Positions 14,489 to 23,813 of a DNA stretch of 42,122 bases are shown here, one piece after another. Origin of the DNA: a virus. The position numbers and the translations under genes are program-made. The stretch lies in the IMG/VR virus record IMGVR_UViG_3300028388_006420, positions 1 to 42,122 of that record; one strand, 5' to 3'. Position 1 is the stretch's first letter; each line of letters begins with the position of its first letter. The notes below the pieces were generated by a model that was given only the letters and a program-made list of their open reading frames with translations, was not told where the DNA came from and made no database searches.

Positions 14489-14972
14489 CAAATTACTAAC
14501 GATTAAAAGTGATATTCCTAAATTTCATGAAAAAGCTACTTTATTTTTATACGCATTAGATCACAAGCTAATTAATATGCTTAAATCAGATCAAGAACTA
14601 ATTAATGCGTTAATAGATAATGAAGTTATTGTTGTAGATAAAGATCGTTACGTAATAAATACTGAACAAGCGAGAGATTATGTTAAAGATTACAGAGCTT
14701 TATGGCGTGGTACTTCTAAATCAGGTGATAATAAGACAGTAGCAACTAAGATGCGTAGATTCAGTACTGAATATAATATTAGCTATGATGAAATTATCGA
14801 TCTTGCTAGGTACTACGTTAACAATTACGAAAGAATCAGTGGAATATTACAAGGAGCTAATTACTTTTTATATAAGCAAAAGCTAATAAAAGGTAACCGC
14901 GTAACAACAAGTAGAGCGGCAGAGTTATTAGATGAATTTAGGGATAGAGCAGCTTTTAAAACAGCCATTTAA
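14475..14972 (+). CDS. Hypothetical 165-aa protein, possible helicase loader or accessory
   Basis: An all-helical soluble protein located directly before the DnaB-like helicase, overlapping it by one base. Residues 68-110 (RALWRGTSKSGDNKTV and after) resemble small phage replication-accessory proteins, but I cannot name a family. The helicase-loader idea rests on context only. Confidence 0.5.
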   Translation: MNTNDKLLTIKSDIPKFHEKATLFLYALDHKLINMLKSDQELINALIDNEVIVVDKDRYVINTEQARDYVKDYRALWRGTSKSGDNKTVATKMRRFSTEYNISYDEIIDLARYYVNNYERISGILQGANYFLYKQKLIKGNRVTTSRAAELLDEFRDRAAFKTAI

Positions 14973-16063
14973 TGAATGCTGACGAAAGAATTAAAAAACT
15001 AAAACAGAATTATGAACAAAAGAAACAAGGAATTGTTAATATTGTTCCGTTCTATAATCATTTTCCAAGATTAAGTGAATATTTACCAGGCATGTTTAAA
15101 GGTAGTATTAATACATTAATGGCTCCTACTGGTGTGGGTAAAACTAAAGCAGCTAAATACTTTACAGTATTAATGCCGCACATGATTAAAAAACAGTTAC
15201 CAAAGTTTGACTACCACACCATATACTTTGCATTAGAAGAGTCAAAAGAAGAGTTTATTGATAACTTGTTTATATATCTGTTAAAGATGCGGTATAATAT
15301 ATCAATCGATTATGCTACGCTGAATTCTTATACTAATAAAGCTCCTAGTGCAGAAGTATTTAAACGAATGGAAGAATGCAGAGAAGAAGTTAATGAGATA
15401 TTGAGTAATACTACTATTTATGATTCTATTCATAATCCTACGGGTTTATATAATGCTTGTAAAGACTATGCAGATGCTAACGGAGAACATGTATATAAAA
15501 AGGTTAACTTTAGTAAGCATCGTATATATGATAAATATATTCCCAGTAATAATAAATTTGTAATTGTTGTTGTAGATCATATTTCATTATTAGAAAGCGA
15601 ATATTCCAGTAAGCAAAAGAAAACTTTAAGTAAAGCCGAATCAATGGCTTTATGGTCTAGTGAATATTGTCTTAAAAAGATTACTAAACACTGGAACTGG
15701 ATTGTATGGAATGTACAGCAAACTACAATGACGGGTGATGATACTTTTAATAAGAAGAATAATACTTTGGAACCGACAATGGCAGATGCGGCTAACAATA
15801 AAGAAATTTTAAGAGATAGTAAAGTCATATTAGCATTATATGATCCGAATAAGCACGAAATAAACCGCCACAATGGATATGTTATTAATGCTGGGGGTAA
15901 TGGATTAAAAAACAATTATCGTTCCTTAGAAGTGCTTAAAAACCGTTACGGGCAAAGTAATATTACACTGGGATTATATATGGATGGAGCTACTGGTATA
16001 TTTAAAGAACTTCCCCCGGTAGGTTCGGGGAAACTTAAACAACTTTATAAAAGAATGAATTAA
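14972..16063 (+). CDS. DnaB-like replicative helicase (RecA fold)
   Basis: A 363-aa RecA-fold ATPase. Walker A is APTGVGKTKA (51-60), an FALEES motif comes after the second strand, and Walker B is VIVVVDHISLLE near 190. Then follow a WNVQQTT sensor-like strand near 247 and a MADAANNKEILRDSKVIL block typical of DnaB/SF4 helicases (catalytic Gln and arginine-region order). It lacks the N-terminal DnaB domain, like many phage versions. It should unwind DNA at the fork together with the TOPRIM primase encoded at 17772. Confidence 0.75.
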   Translation: MNADERIKKLKQNYEQKKQGIVNIVPFYNHFPRLSEYLPGMFKGSINTLMAPTGVGKTKAAKYFTVLMPHMIKKQLPKFDYHTIYFALEESKEEFIDNLFIYLLKMRYNISIDYATLNSYTNKAPSAEVFKRMEECREEVNEILSNTTIYDSIHNPTGLYNACKDYADANGEHVYKKVNFSKHRIYDKYIPSNNKFVIVVVDHISLLESEYSSKQKKTLSKAESMALWSSEYCLKKITKHWNWIVWNVQQTTMTGDDTFNKKNNTLEPTMADAANNKEILRDSKVILALYDPNKHEINRHNGYVINAGGNGLKNNYRSLEVLKNRYGQSNITLGLYMDGATGIFKELPPVGSGKLKQLYKRMN

Positions 16064-16074
16064 AAAATTATTAA

Positions 16075-16857
16075 ATGTTAGAACTTCCTAAGAAAAAGGA
16101 AAAGGAATTAACAGACGCGTCTAAATTAGTTATTTTAGCGTTTCCTAAAACAGGTAAAACTAGCTTGATTGCTAGATTAGACGATTGTCTTGTTTTAGAT
16201 TTAGAGGGTAGAATGAAAAACTACGGCGGTACTTATTGGGATTTAAAAGAAATTGCAGTAGAACAAGGTATTTCAGTCAGTGATGCTTTTTTTGTAGCAA
16301 TGAAGTCATTGTTAACTAAAGTTAAAGAAAACAAAGGTCCGCTTTACAAATACCTTGCAATTGATACTATTACCGTATTAGAAGATGTGGCTAAAGATTT
16401 AGCATTAAAGATGTATAAGGAAACACCAATGGGTAAAGCATTTAAAGGTTCAGATGTTACACTTTTACCTCGGGGTGCGGGATATGGGTATTTAAGAAAC
16501 GCTTTTAAAAAGATTTATCAAACATTAGAACCTGTTTATAGTAAGTGTTTAATTATGTTAGCTCATCCTAAAGATTCTTCTATTATGAAGAATGGTGAGA
16601 ATCTACAAGCTACTGATATTGCTTTAACTGGTACGTTAAAAAATATTCTAGCTGCTGATGTAGACGCTATTGGTTTGTTGTATCGCCAAAAGAATACAAA
16701 TACGAATATTCTTAGCTTTAAGAAAACAGAAAGAGACTTATTTACTGGTACAAGTGTAGAACATTTAGCCGATCAAGAAATTGAAATGAGTAAGTGGAAC
16801 CCAGAAACAAAAGAAATAGAAGAAGACGCCTGGGATCAAATTTTTATTTATAACTAA
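16075..16857 (+). CDS. Sak4-like single-strand annealing ATPase (AAA_24 type)
   Basis: A 260-aa RecA-like P-loop protein. Walker A is FPKTGKTS (23-30), followed by the characteristic early Asp strand (VLDLEGR near 42), and Walker B is YLAIDTITVLED near 99. Then MLAHPKDS and the VDAIGLLYRQ strand. Length and order match Sak4-type recombination ATPases, which assist phage recombination together with a phage SSB; an SSB-like gene follows directly. An alternative is another AAA_24 NTPase. Confidence 0.75.
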   Translation: MLELPKKKEKELTDASKLVILAFPKTGKTSLIARLDDCLVLDLEGRMKNYGGTYWDLKEIAVEQGISVSDAFFVAMKSLLTKVKENKGPLYKYLAIDTITVLEDVAKDLALKMYKETPMGKAFKGSDVTLLPRGAGYGYLRNAFKKIYQTLEPVYSKCLIMLAHPKDSSIMKNGENLQATDIALTGTLKNILAADVDAIGLLYRQKNTNTNILSFKKTERDLFTGTSVEHLADQEIEMSKWNPETKEIEEDAWDQIFIYN

Positions 16858-16871
16858 AAAACTAATCAAAT

Positions 16872-17759
16872 ATGTTTAACAACTATAAGGAATCAATTAA
16901 TCAGAATACGAAAAGTGTAAATGAAGTTTATGTAGGTATTGGTGTTGCTAAAGTACTAGCTATTAATCCTACTCAAGATGAATTAAGTTCTATCATTGGA
17001 CCAGAAACAGCAGAGCGTTTCGATACTAAGTATAATACTACTACCAATTATAATGGTGATCAATCTCGTCCTATTACCGTGTGGTTAACTGATGAAGATG
17101 AAAAAGTTCGTCCGACCATCCTAAATCTTAATTTAGCAGATGTTCCGCGTGTATCTAAGAATGAAAAAACTCAGTACTTAGGTTATCGTGTTGATCCAGA
17201 AGGTAATCCTACTACGTTAAGTTTTGCTTGGCCTGAGAAAAATAACCCTGAACAGTTTGATTGGTTTAAGCCGTTAACAGAAGCTAAAGACGGTATGGAA
17301 CAGTATTATACTTTTCTATACACGATTCTACGATGGAATGATCCTACTAACTTTGTAGAAGCACTAGTTGAAAATGAGCTTGATTTTGATACCATTTACA
17401 ATGGTAATTTTGATGGTTTGCGTAGACTAGTAGATTATCTTAACGATAACGATATTAACTCTATCACAATGCTATTTGATGCGCGTATGATTGAGCGAGA
17501 CGGTGGTGCAATGATGGTACAAAGTGTAGTTAATCGTCCTAATACTTGGCGGAAAGAGTATAACGGGATTAACGATTGGGTGCTTAATTATTATGAAGGC
17601 GTGCGTAAAAAGCAAGTAGATGCTGGTTATGATATTAGTAAAAACTTTTACATCATCGATCATCTACAACCTTATACCGACGAGCTACGAACTAAAGAAA
17701 TTCCAGTAGATACTGCAACAGAAGATACTACCAGCCTTCTCGACGATATTCTTAGCTAA
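16872..17759 (+). CDS. Putative single-stranded DNA-binding protein
   Basis: A 295-aa protein with a beta-rich N-terminal half (residues 20-130) and an acidic C-terminal tail ending TSLLDDILS, a feature of SSB proteins that recruit partners. It is encoded between the Sak4-like ATPase and the primase, where phages often place their SSB. Codon use is somewhat more GC-rich, fitting high expression. The OB-fold assignment is inference. Confidence 0.55.
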   Translation: MFNNYKESINQNTKSVNEVYVGIGVAKVLAINPTQDELSSIIGPETAERFDTKYNTTTNYNGDQSRPITVWLTDEDEKVRPTILNLNLADVPRVSKNEKTQYLGYRVDPEGNPTTLSFAWPEKNNPEQFDWFKPLTEAKDGMEQYYTFLYTILRWNDPTNFVEALVENELDFDTIYNGNFDGLRRLVDYLNDNDINSITMLFDARMIERDGGAMMVQSVVNRPNTWRKEYNGINDWVLNYYEGVRKKQVDAGYDISKNFYIIDHLQPYTDELRTKEIPVDTATEDTTSLLDDILS

Positions 17760-17771
17760 AAAAATAATAAT

Positions 17772-18755
17772 GTGTTTAGAGGATATACCCACAATATAAA
17801 TACTAAAGTTCAAAAGGAACAAATCTTTAAAAATCAAAAAAAGATATTTAAGAATTATCTTGGCGTAACTCCTAGTATATCCTCTAGACTACATTCTCCA
17901 TTTCGTAGTGATCGAAATCCAGACTGTAGGTTTACTACACATGAGGGTATATGGTATTTTATAGATAATGCTACGTATAAGGGTAAACTTACATTCAATT
18001 GTATTGAATTAGTAATGTATATGTTTGAAGTTAATTTTAAGCAAGCATGTAATATGATCTCGCAGGAAGTTGATCTTAGTGGTCAAGAACAGTATGAAAA
18101 TTACTTGTTTAAACCAGTAATTAAGTTTAAGTATAGTAAGTGGCCAGAAGATAATTATTTTACGCGTAATTATGGCATTAGTACAAAATATTTAGATCAA
18201 CAACCGTATTATTATGTAACAGATTATTATACTAATTCAAAGAATAATTTACTGTTAACTAAAAACACAATATATAATCCCCGAAACGTTGAAACAATTG
18301 CTTATCATTTTGATGAACGAGTAAAGTTGTATTTTCCTAATCAGGATATACGATTTTATAGTTCGTGTAATAATGATGATATTTTTGGATTTCATCGTTT
18401 TGGGGATTATCTTTTTAGTAATGATGTCATCATTACTAAATCAGGTAAAGATGAAATGGTTGCTAATTATCATTTAGGTTTAGCAACGTTAGCGGTACAA
18501 CAAGAAACTACAAGATATTTACCAGATAAAGTATTAAGAAATTTAAATAGATTTGATAATATTTACGTATGGTATGATGCAGATTATACCGGATTAGCTT
18601 GGTCAAAATATATGGTAAATTATCTTAATTCACATTTTCCTAATAAAGCTAAAGGAATTTATCACAAATTGGAGCTAGGTAATGATATTGCAGAAATATA
18701 TGAAAATTATGGAAAAAATCTTTTAAAAATAACTTATGAAAATTGTACAAGATAA
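17772..18755 (+). CDS. DnaG-like primase with TOPRIM domain
   Basis: A 327-aa protein starting at GTG 17772. The N-terminal segment contains SPFRSDRNPDCRF (42-54), as in the CHC2-type primase domain, but without its full set of zinc ligands. The TOPRIM part has a TKSGKDEM strand near 222 (Lys/Glu of the metal site) and a VWYDADYTGLAW motif near 266 (DxD). It would make RNA primers and partner the DnaB-like helicase. It overlaps the next gene by 20 nt. Confidence 0.75.
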   Translation: MFRGYTHNINTKVQKEQIFKNQKKIFKNYLGVTPSISSRLHSPFRSDRNPDCRFTTHEGIWYFIDNATYKGKLTFNCIELVMYMFEVNFKQACNMISQEVDLSGQEQYENYLFKPVIKFKYSKWPEDNYFTRNYGISTKYLDQQPYYYVTDYYTNSKNNLLLTKNTIYNPRNVETIAYHFDERVKLYFPNQDIRFYSSCNNDDIFGFHRFGDYLFSNDVIITKSGKDEMVANYHLGLATLAVQQETTRYLPDKVLRNLNRFDNIYVWYDADYTGLAWSKYMVNYLNSHFPNKAKGIYHKLELGNDIAEIYENYGKNLLKITYENCTR

Positions 18756-19104
18756 GAATCCTCTTGGGAAAAGCCCACGTTTTCGATTTGATGAAGCTGG
18801 GATTATTTTCGATCATCACGGGCGAACAACTTTTAATCATCTTCGCCATGAACATGTGACTAGAGAATTTAATTTTGAAGAGTTAATTAACTTACTTGAG
18901 TATAAACCTAAAAAAGTTAAAATCCCTAGCGAACTTCAAGAGTTTATTGAAGGATTACAACACGTTGATGAAGAACAATTAGATAAACAACAGTTGCTAG
19001 ATATTATATATAAGTTCAATAACTTTTTAATTAAAAACTTTCTTGATGATCAAGAAATTCAAAACGAAGTTCAAGATACACAAGAGTTGGTATTCTCTAT
19101 TTGA
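18736..19104 (+). CDS. Hypothetical 122-aa protein
   Basis: A soluble protein starting inside the primase gene's 3' end and overlapping the UDG gene by about 59 nt. The N-terminal part has His-rich stretches (IIFDHHGRTTFNHLRHEH), a possible metal site. The acidic helical C-terminus looks like an interaction tail. No family recognised. The long overlaps show tight packing of the replication operon. Confidence 0.5.
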   Translation: MKIVQDKNPLGKSPRFRFDEAGIIFDHHGRTTFNHLRHEHVTREFNFEELINLLEYKPKKVKIPSELQEFIEGLQHVDEEQLDKQQLLDIIYKFNNFLIKNFLDDQEIQNEVQDTQELVFSI

Positions 19105-19687
19105 GAATAACTTAGATGTAATTGTTAAAATATTAAGCGAGCTTCCTAGTAAAGATATTTCCCCTAAACCAGAGCTTATGTTTAAAGCGTTTGAAACAGA
19201 TTTGGCTAATGTAAAGATGGTTATTGTTGGTCAAGACCCGTACCCTAATGCACAGTTAGCAACAGGTAATGCTTTTGCTGTACCACAAGGCAAGACTTCT
19301 GAAAGTTTAAAAGAAATAGAGAAATATGCAAATCAGTACGGTATTAAACTAGATTATACACTCCAAAACTGGATGGATAATGGGATACTGTTACTGAATG
19401 CAGCATATACTACAAAAAGTGGTTCTATTGGAACTCATCGTAGTTTATGGGAACCATTTACTAAACTAGTTTATGATTATATTGTGAAACATAATCCTGA
19501 ATGCATGATTATTGCGTTGGGCAGTGTTGCAAAAAATGCAGCTAAAGGTATTGTACCAAAAGATAAATTTATGTATTTTCCTCATCCTGCCGCAAATGTA
19601 TACAGCAATCAAGAACTTTTTAACAAGGAATTTTTTACCCAAACAGAACAATATGCAAATTGGAATAATTTCCACGAGAACGTCTAA
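19046..19687 (+). CDS. ung: Uracil-DNA glycosylase (family 1)
   Basis: A 213-aa enzyme that removes uracil from DNA. Hallmarks are GQDPYP (62-67, catalytic Asp64), the LLLNAAYTTKSGSIGTH block (115-131) and the HPAANVY leucine-loop position (180-186; canonical HPSPLS), so the second motif is altered but the His is kept. ATG 19046 is used. It overlaps the previous gene by 59 nt and the following amidotransferase gene by 35 nt. UDG is a common member of crAss-like phage replication modules. Confidence 0.85.
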   Translation: MIKKFKTKFKIHKSWYSLFENNLDVIVKILSELPSKDISPKPELMFKAFETDLANVKMVIVGQDPYPNAQLATGNAFAVPQGKTSESLKEIEKYANQYGIKLDYTLQNWMDNGILLLNAAYTTKSGSIGTHRSLWEPFTKLVYDYIVKHNPECMIIALGSVAKNAAKGIVPKDKFMYFPHPAANVYSNQELFNKEFFTQTEQYANWNNFHENV

Positions 19688-20309
19688 TGGTGTAACTGGA
19701 CAAAATGATGCTTATCTTAGATTTTTCAGTATGTTTACTGATAACATAATTCAAATTGATCCTTTGAATGAAGTAGTATATGATAATTTAAATTTGTTAG
19801 TACTACCCGGTGGTCCAGATGTTGATCCACAACGTTATGGTGAAAAGCCAAGTCGTTTTACTGGACGACCAAACCCACAAACAGAGTGGTTTGATCGAGT
19901 AATGTTACCTAAATATATTGCACGTAAAATACCTACTTTTGGTATTTGTCGAGGACATCAATCTTTAGTTGTTCATTTTGGTGGTAAAATCAATCAGCAC
20001 ATCAATGTTGATCATTCTACTAAATCTCGCGCCGAACTGGTAGATGTAATGAATATTGTTACTGAAAATTTACCCTTTGAATATAAAGATAAGTCAGTAA
20101 AAATTAACAGTATTCACCACCAAGCAGCAAATGCAGAGAGCTTAAAGAATACAATTATGCGTCCATTAGGTTTTGAACGCACGTATAAGAACATAGAAGC
20201 ATTAGCTTACGGTGATTTACCCATTCTATCGGTACAATGGCATCCAGAAGAGTGCTATGATAAATTTGCAATTGCTTGTGTTAATTACTTACTAAATTAT
20301 AACCAATGA
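19653..20309 (+). CDS. Class I glutamine amidotransferase-like hydrolase (peptidase C26 / PuuD-like)
   Basis: A 218-aa protein from ATG 19653; the longer frame upstream is the UDG gene read in another frame. The triad is visible: Cys99 in GICRGHQ and His198/Glu200 in WHPEE. The LVLPGGPDVDP motif (49-59) and the INSIHHQAA block (151-159) are typical of gamma-glutamyl hydrolases of the PuuD/C26 group. It would cleave gamma-glutamyl or glutamine amide bonds. It heads the amide-bond cassette and overlaps the amidoligase start by 4 nt, so it may reverse or edit the ligase reaction, or supply ammonia. Confidence 0.8.
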   Translation: MQIGIISTRTSNGVTGQNDAYLRFFSMFTDNIIQIDPLNEVVYDNLNLLVLPGGPDVDPQRYGEKPSRFTGRPNPQTEWFDRVMLPKYIARKIPTFGICRGHQSLVVHFGGKINQHINVDHSTKSRAELVDVMNIVTENLPFEYKDKSVKINSIHHQAANAESLKNTIMRPLGFERTYKNIEALAYGDLPILSVQWHPEECYDKFAIACVNYLLNYNQ

Positions 20310-21097
20310 TAATCAATCCCACTTTTGGTAGTGATTTTGAAGCATTTGTCGAATCACCAAATGGAATTATTCCTGTTACTGGGCTTTTAGGTGGAACTAA
20401 AAGCGACCCACTTGAAATTGGTAACGATTGTTTTCGTCAAGAAGATAATGTTTGCTGTGAGTTTAATACAAAAGTAGTGCAAACAGAAGATGAATGGATT
20501 GATAGTATTCAGTACTGTATTAAGGTAGGTAATGAGATTTTAGATGATAATAAACTTGTACTTAAAAGTAGTCATGAATTTGATTTTATGACATTAATGA
20601 GTGATGAATCATTAATGACTTTTGGTTGTGAACCAGCCTTTGACGCATACAATGACGGTAAACCAATTGAAATTAATATGGTTGATGCGCTAGAACTACG
20701 TAGTGCAGGATTTCATATTCATGTAGGATTTGAAGGTAATATTGAACATGATGAAATTATTCGTTTTATTCAGTTAATGGACCATACTGTAGGTAAATAC
20801 AGTGTAGAAGTAGATGATGATACTAAACGACGTATCTTGTATGGTAAAGCAGGAGAGTATCGTTTTAAGCATACTAAAAAAGATATTTCTATCATCGAAT
20901 ACCGATCAGTAGGTACTGGTGCTGCTAATACAGAAGAAAAACAACGTCAATTATTTCGTCTTACAAATCAAGCAATTGATCTGTTTAACGAAGGAGTTAA
21001 GTTAACTGAAGAACAACTAATTAAAAATCAACAAATAATTAATACATGTCAGAAACAAGAAAAGTCGCAGTATACGGAAGCCTTCGAGCAGGTTTAG
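20306..21097 (+). CDS. COOH-NH2 amidoligase, phiEco32-like type 2
   Basis: A 263-aa member of the glutamine-synthetase-fold amidoligases found in phiEco32-type phages. It begins TFGSDFEAFV (6-15), the metal-binding GxDxE strand, then CCEFN (50-54), GFHIHVGFE (135-143) and the diagnostic EYRSVGTGA near 198. These enzymes join a carboxyl to an amine with ATP. The substrate is unknown; peptide tags, cell-wall peptides or small molecules are the usual proposals. It is encoded in a run of amide-chemistry genes and overlaps the next one by 52 nt. Confidence 0.8.
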   Translation: MIINPTFGSDFEAFVESPNGIIPVTGLLGGTKSDPLEIGNDCFRQEDNVCCEFNTKVVQTEDEWIDSIQYCIKVGNEILDDNKLVLKSSHEFDFMTLMSDESLMTFGCEPAFDAYNDGKPIEINMVDALELRSAGFHIHVGFEGNIEHDEIIRFIQLMDHTVGKYSVEVDDDTKRRILYGKAGEYRFKHTKKDISIIEYRSVGTGAANTEEKQRQLFRLTNQAIDLFNEGVKLTEEQLIKNQQIINTCQKQEKSQYTEAFEQV

Positions 21098-21489
21098 GTA
21101 ATCATGGTCTAATTGGTCATCCTTTACAACAAGGTAATGCTAAGTTTTTAGGAGTTTTTAAAACAGAACCAGTATATACATTACATCATTTAGGTGGATT
21201 TCCTGGATTAAAGCGTAATGGTAATACAGCCGTGGTAATGGAAGTTTATGAAGTAGATCAACAAACTGGTAAAAGTATTGATCAGTTAGAAGGTTACAGT
21301 GAAAAACGTGAACCTACGTTTTACGATCGGGATGTAATCGAAACTCCTTGGGGAAATGCGTTTACTTATATTTATATGGGAAATCCTAATAATCCTGTTG
21401 AATCAGGTGATTGGACATTAGAAATCACTGGACAAACAAACTATGTCGAGAATAAAGAACAAGAAGGGCTATCTGCACATTCGGAGTAG
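21046..21489 (+). CDS. Gamma-glutamylcyclotransferase-like (AIG2/GGCT fold) protein
   Basis: A 147-aa protein with the AIG2/GGCT signature VYGSLRAG (9-16), a hydrophobic core, and LEGY near 85 with the catalytic-type Glu (DQLEGY). GGCT enzymes release gamma-glutamyl groups as 5-oxoproline. Here it probably removes or recycles a gamma-linked glutamyl product of the neighbouring ligases. It overlaps both neighbours, so translation is coupled. It ends with TAG. Confidence 0.8.
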   Translation: MSETRKVAVYGSLRAGLGNHGLIGHPLQQGNAKFLGVFKTEPVYTLHHLGGFPGLKRNGNTAVVMEVYEVDQQTGKSIDQLEGYSEKREPTFYDRDVIETPWGNAFTYIYMGNPNNPVESGDWTLEITGQTNYVENKEQEGLSAHSE

Positions 21490-22231
21490 ACACCCTTCTC
21501 ACGATCAAATAAAAAATCAGATTGAACATCCTAGTGCGTGTATTCGTTTTGGTTCTCAAACAGAAACAAATCACGATATACAACTGAATTTACCACGAGC
21601 GATTGCGCTAAGTGCTAATAAGTTAGAGATGAAACGAATTTTTGCCGAAACTACCGAACACACTCCGCAATATTGGGAGTCTCATGAAAACGTTCAATTG
21701 CCTGTATTAGCGAAACGTGCGTTTCGCTCACGGGGTGTTGGTATGCGTAAAATTGATACGCAAGAGCAGTTAACAGAGTTCATTAATTCTAATCGCTATC
21801 GTAACTCAATTGGGAGTAATAATCCATATTACTTTGAGAAGTATCATAATTACACACGAGAGTATCGCCTTCATATAAGTGAATTTGGATGTTTTTACTC
21901 TTGTCGTAAAATGTTACGTAATAATGTAGAAGAAAATCGTTGGTTTAGAAACGATTCAAATTCTGTATGGATTACACAATATCACTATACTAATGGTGTA
22001 TATCATAAAGGTTTACTTAAATCACAATTTAATCAGCCAGACACTTGGGCATTAATTGTTGAAGAATGTGAAAAATGTTTAGACGCTATTGGTTTAGATA
22101 TTGGAGCATTTGATGTAATTGTTGCTCGTGATGGTCGATTTAAGATTCTAGAGGTAAACTCTGCCCCTAGTTTTGGTGAACTTACTGCAAAAATGTATAT
22201 TGAAGAATTAAAAAAAATACTGAATGTGTAA
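21443..22231 (+). CDS. ATP-grasp ligase
   Basis: A 262-aa ATP-grasp enzyme. The ATP-binding glycine-rich loop is seen in VLAKRAFRSRGVGM (89-102), and the metal-binding end in FKILEVNSAPSFGEL (232-246). These enzymes activate a carboxylate as acyl-phosphate and couple it to an amine. It resembles the RimK/YheCD-like phage ATP-grasp proteins that occur with amidoligases. It overlaps the GGCT gene by 47 nt and the GATase II gene by 8 nt. The peptide or amino-acid substrate is unknown. Confidence 0.8.
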   Translation: MSRIKNKKGYLHIRSRHPSHDQIKNQIEHPSACIRFGSQTETNHDIQLNLPRAIALSANKLEMKRIFAETTEHTPQYWESHENVQLPVLAKRAFRSRGVGMRKIDTQEQLTEFINSNRYRNSIGSNNPYYFEKYHNYTREYRLHISEFGCFYSCRKMLRNNVEENRWFRNDSNSVWITQYHYTNGVYHKGLLKSQFNQPDTWALIVEECEKCLDAIGLDIGAFDVIVARDGRFKILEVNSAPSFGELTAKMYIEELKKILNV

Positions 22232-23813
22232 TTTATCTGGATACATTGGAAAAGAAGCTAATGTAAACACATTAAAGTTATTAATGATATTTGGCAGGGA
22301 GCGTGGTAAACATGGTTGTGGTTTTGCTTATAACGATGTACATAGTCGTTCCACTACATATATAGAAAAAGATAGTATTGATTTTGTGCTTAATAATGAG
22401 TTCCCCATAATTGATGGGGACTCTCATCGAATTATTATGCATAATCGACAAGCTTCTTCGGGTAGTCAGTTAGTTAAAAACGCACATCCTTTTAAATATG
22501 ATGATAATGGTCGAGTTATGTATTTTATGCATAATGGAACCATTAACAATACAACTGCTTTAGCTAAACAGTTTAACTTAGATTTTAAAGACTTTGATGT
22601 AGATTCTCAACTGTTGGGTCAAATAATCTATAATGCTGATAATGATTTTAAAGTTATTGGTGATATGTTGCGTAGCTATGAAGGTGGTGCAGCGTTAGTA
22701 TGGTATTACGAAGACGAAAATACTGTAAATGTATGGAAAGGTGCATCAATCAATCATAAAGGAAAAGAAAAAGAAGAACGTCCTTTAGATTTGATTTATT
22801 TAGATCAAGGTATTTATTTTGCTTCAAAATGGGAACATTTAGCAGCAATTGCTAATCATCTCAATCATAAGATTTATACTTTTATTCCTAACCAGATTTA
22901 TACTTTAAGTACAGATTCAACGCATATGCGTGCACGTAAGATTAATCGTCAAGTAAAAGAATACGTTTCCGTTACTTATTATAAAAATTATACTAGAGGT
23001 AGTTCAACAGTTACTAAATATGAACAAGAACGTAATCCAAGTAAAATGGCTAGTTTTGATGAGATTTATTATTATAATGGTAAGTATTACGTTAAGAAAG
23101 AGAATACAGATGTATTAGTGCATGGTGGAGTATGGGTTAATGATGATAATATTATTACTGAGAACACAAACGATGAGCGTCTCTGGTTCTACCGAGGTTA
23201 TTGGATGAAAAATGAAGAAGCTTACAGTAGAATACTTGCTAGAACTAATCAAATTAAGCCACCCTATCACGATGTTCATAAAGAAAGTATTTACTTGGTT
23301 GGTCAAAAATACTACAATGGTCGTAATTGCATTAACCAGTGGATTACTGATAAGCGATTTGCGTTTTATGATTATAAAACAGATGTAAATGCTTACTTAG
23401 AAAAAGATCGCTTGACTCGACAAGTTTTTCGTGGTTTATTTAATATTACTGGTGACGAAATTGATGAAACTGAACAGTTACAGGTAGAAAATTATAATAA
23501 GGGAATGGCTGGCTGGCAAGTTAAAAGTGATTGTAAAACATTAGACGAATGTGAAGAACACTTTGCACAAACTATGGGGGTTGAATCGTATTTAAACCTG
23601 CAAGCAACTTATAATGAGTTAATTACTGGTTTTTGGGATAATGATCACCTCAATTTGCATTCTGATGTAGATCAATTTAATAGAACACATGGTACTAGTT
23701 TTATTACCAAACGTGCATGTAATGATTATTATTATGAAAAGAATCATGCTCCTTACAATAATGCTTGGCCGCTAACTGAATCTAAATTTGTAAATTACGA
23801 ACAATGTCAGTAA
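22224..23813 (+). CDS. Class II (Ntn-type) glutamine amidotransferase with novel C-terminal region
   Basis: A 529-aa protein. Residues 1-200 are an Ntn-hydrolase glutaminase: it starts Met-Cys, so Cys2 becomes the catalytic N-terminus after Met removal. ERGKHGCGF (26-34), HNRQASSG (73-80) and MHNGTINN (102-109) are the GATase II glutamine-binding motifs. The remaining 330 residues are not a known synthase domain; they are Tyr/Asn-rich with repeated YYNGKYY-like segments (about 270-360). It would release ammonia from glutamine for an adjacent ligase. It overlaps both flanking genes. Confidence 0.75.
   Translation: MCNLSGYIGKEANVNTLKLLMIFGRERGKHGCGFAYNDVHSRSTTYIEKDSIDFVLNNEFPIIDGDSHRIIMHNRQASSGSQLVKNAHPFKYDDNGRVMYFMHNGTINNTTALAKQFNLDFKDFDVDSQLLGQIIYNADNDFKVIGDMLRSYEGGAALVWYYEDENTVNVWKGASINHKGKEKEERPLDLIYLDQGIYFASKWEHLAAIANHLNHKIYTFIPNQIYTLSTDSTHMRARKINRQVKEYVSVTYYKNYTRGSSTVTKYEQERNPSKMASFDEIYYYNGKYYVKKENTDVLVHGGVWVNDDNIITENTNDERLWFYRGYWMKNEEAYSRILARTNQIKPPYHDVHKESIYLVGQKYYNGRNCINQWITDKRFAFYDYKTDVNAYLEKDRLTRQVFRGLFNITGDEIDETEQLQVENYNKGMAGWQVKSDCKTLDECEEHFAQTMGVESYLNLQATYNELITGFWDNDHLNLHSDVDQFNRTHGTSFITKRACNDYYYEKNHAPYNNAWPLTESKFVNYEQCQ

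Noticed and set aside
19512-19652. N-terminal extension of the class I amidotransferase
   Set aside because: The extension is UDG coding sequence in another frame; the conserved protein begins at ATG 19653.
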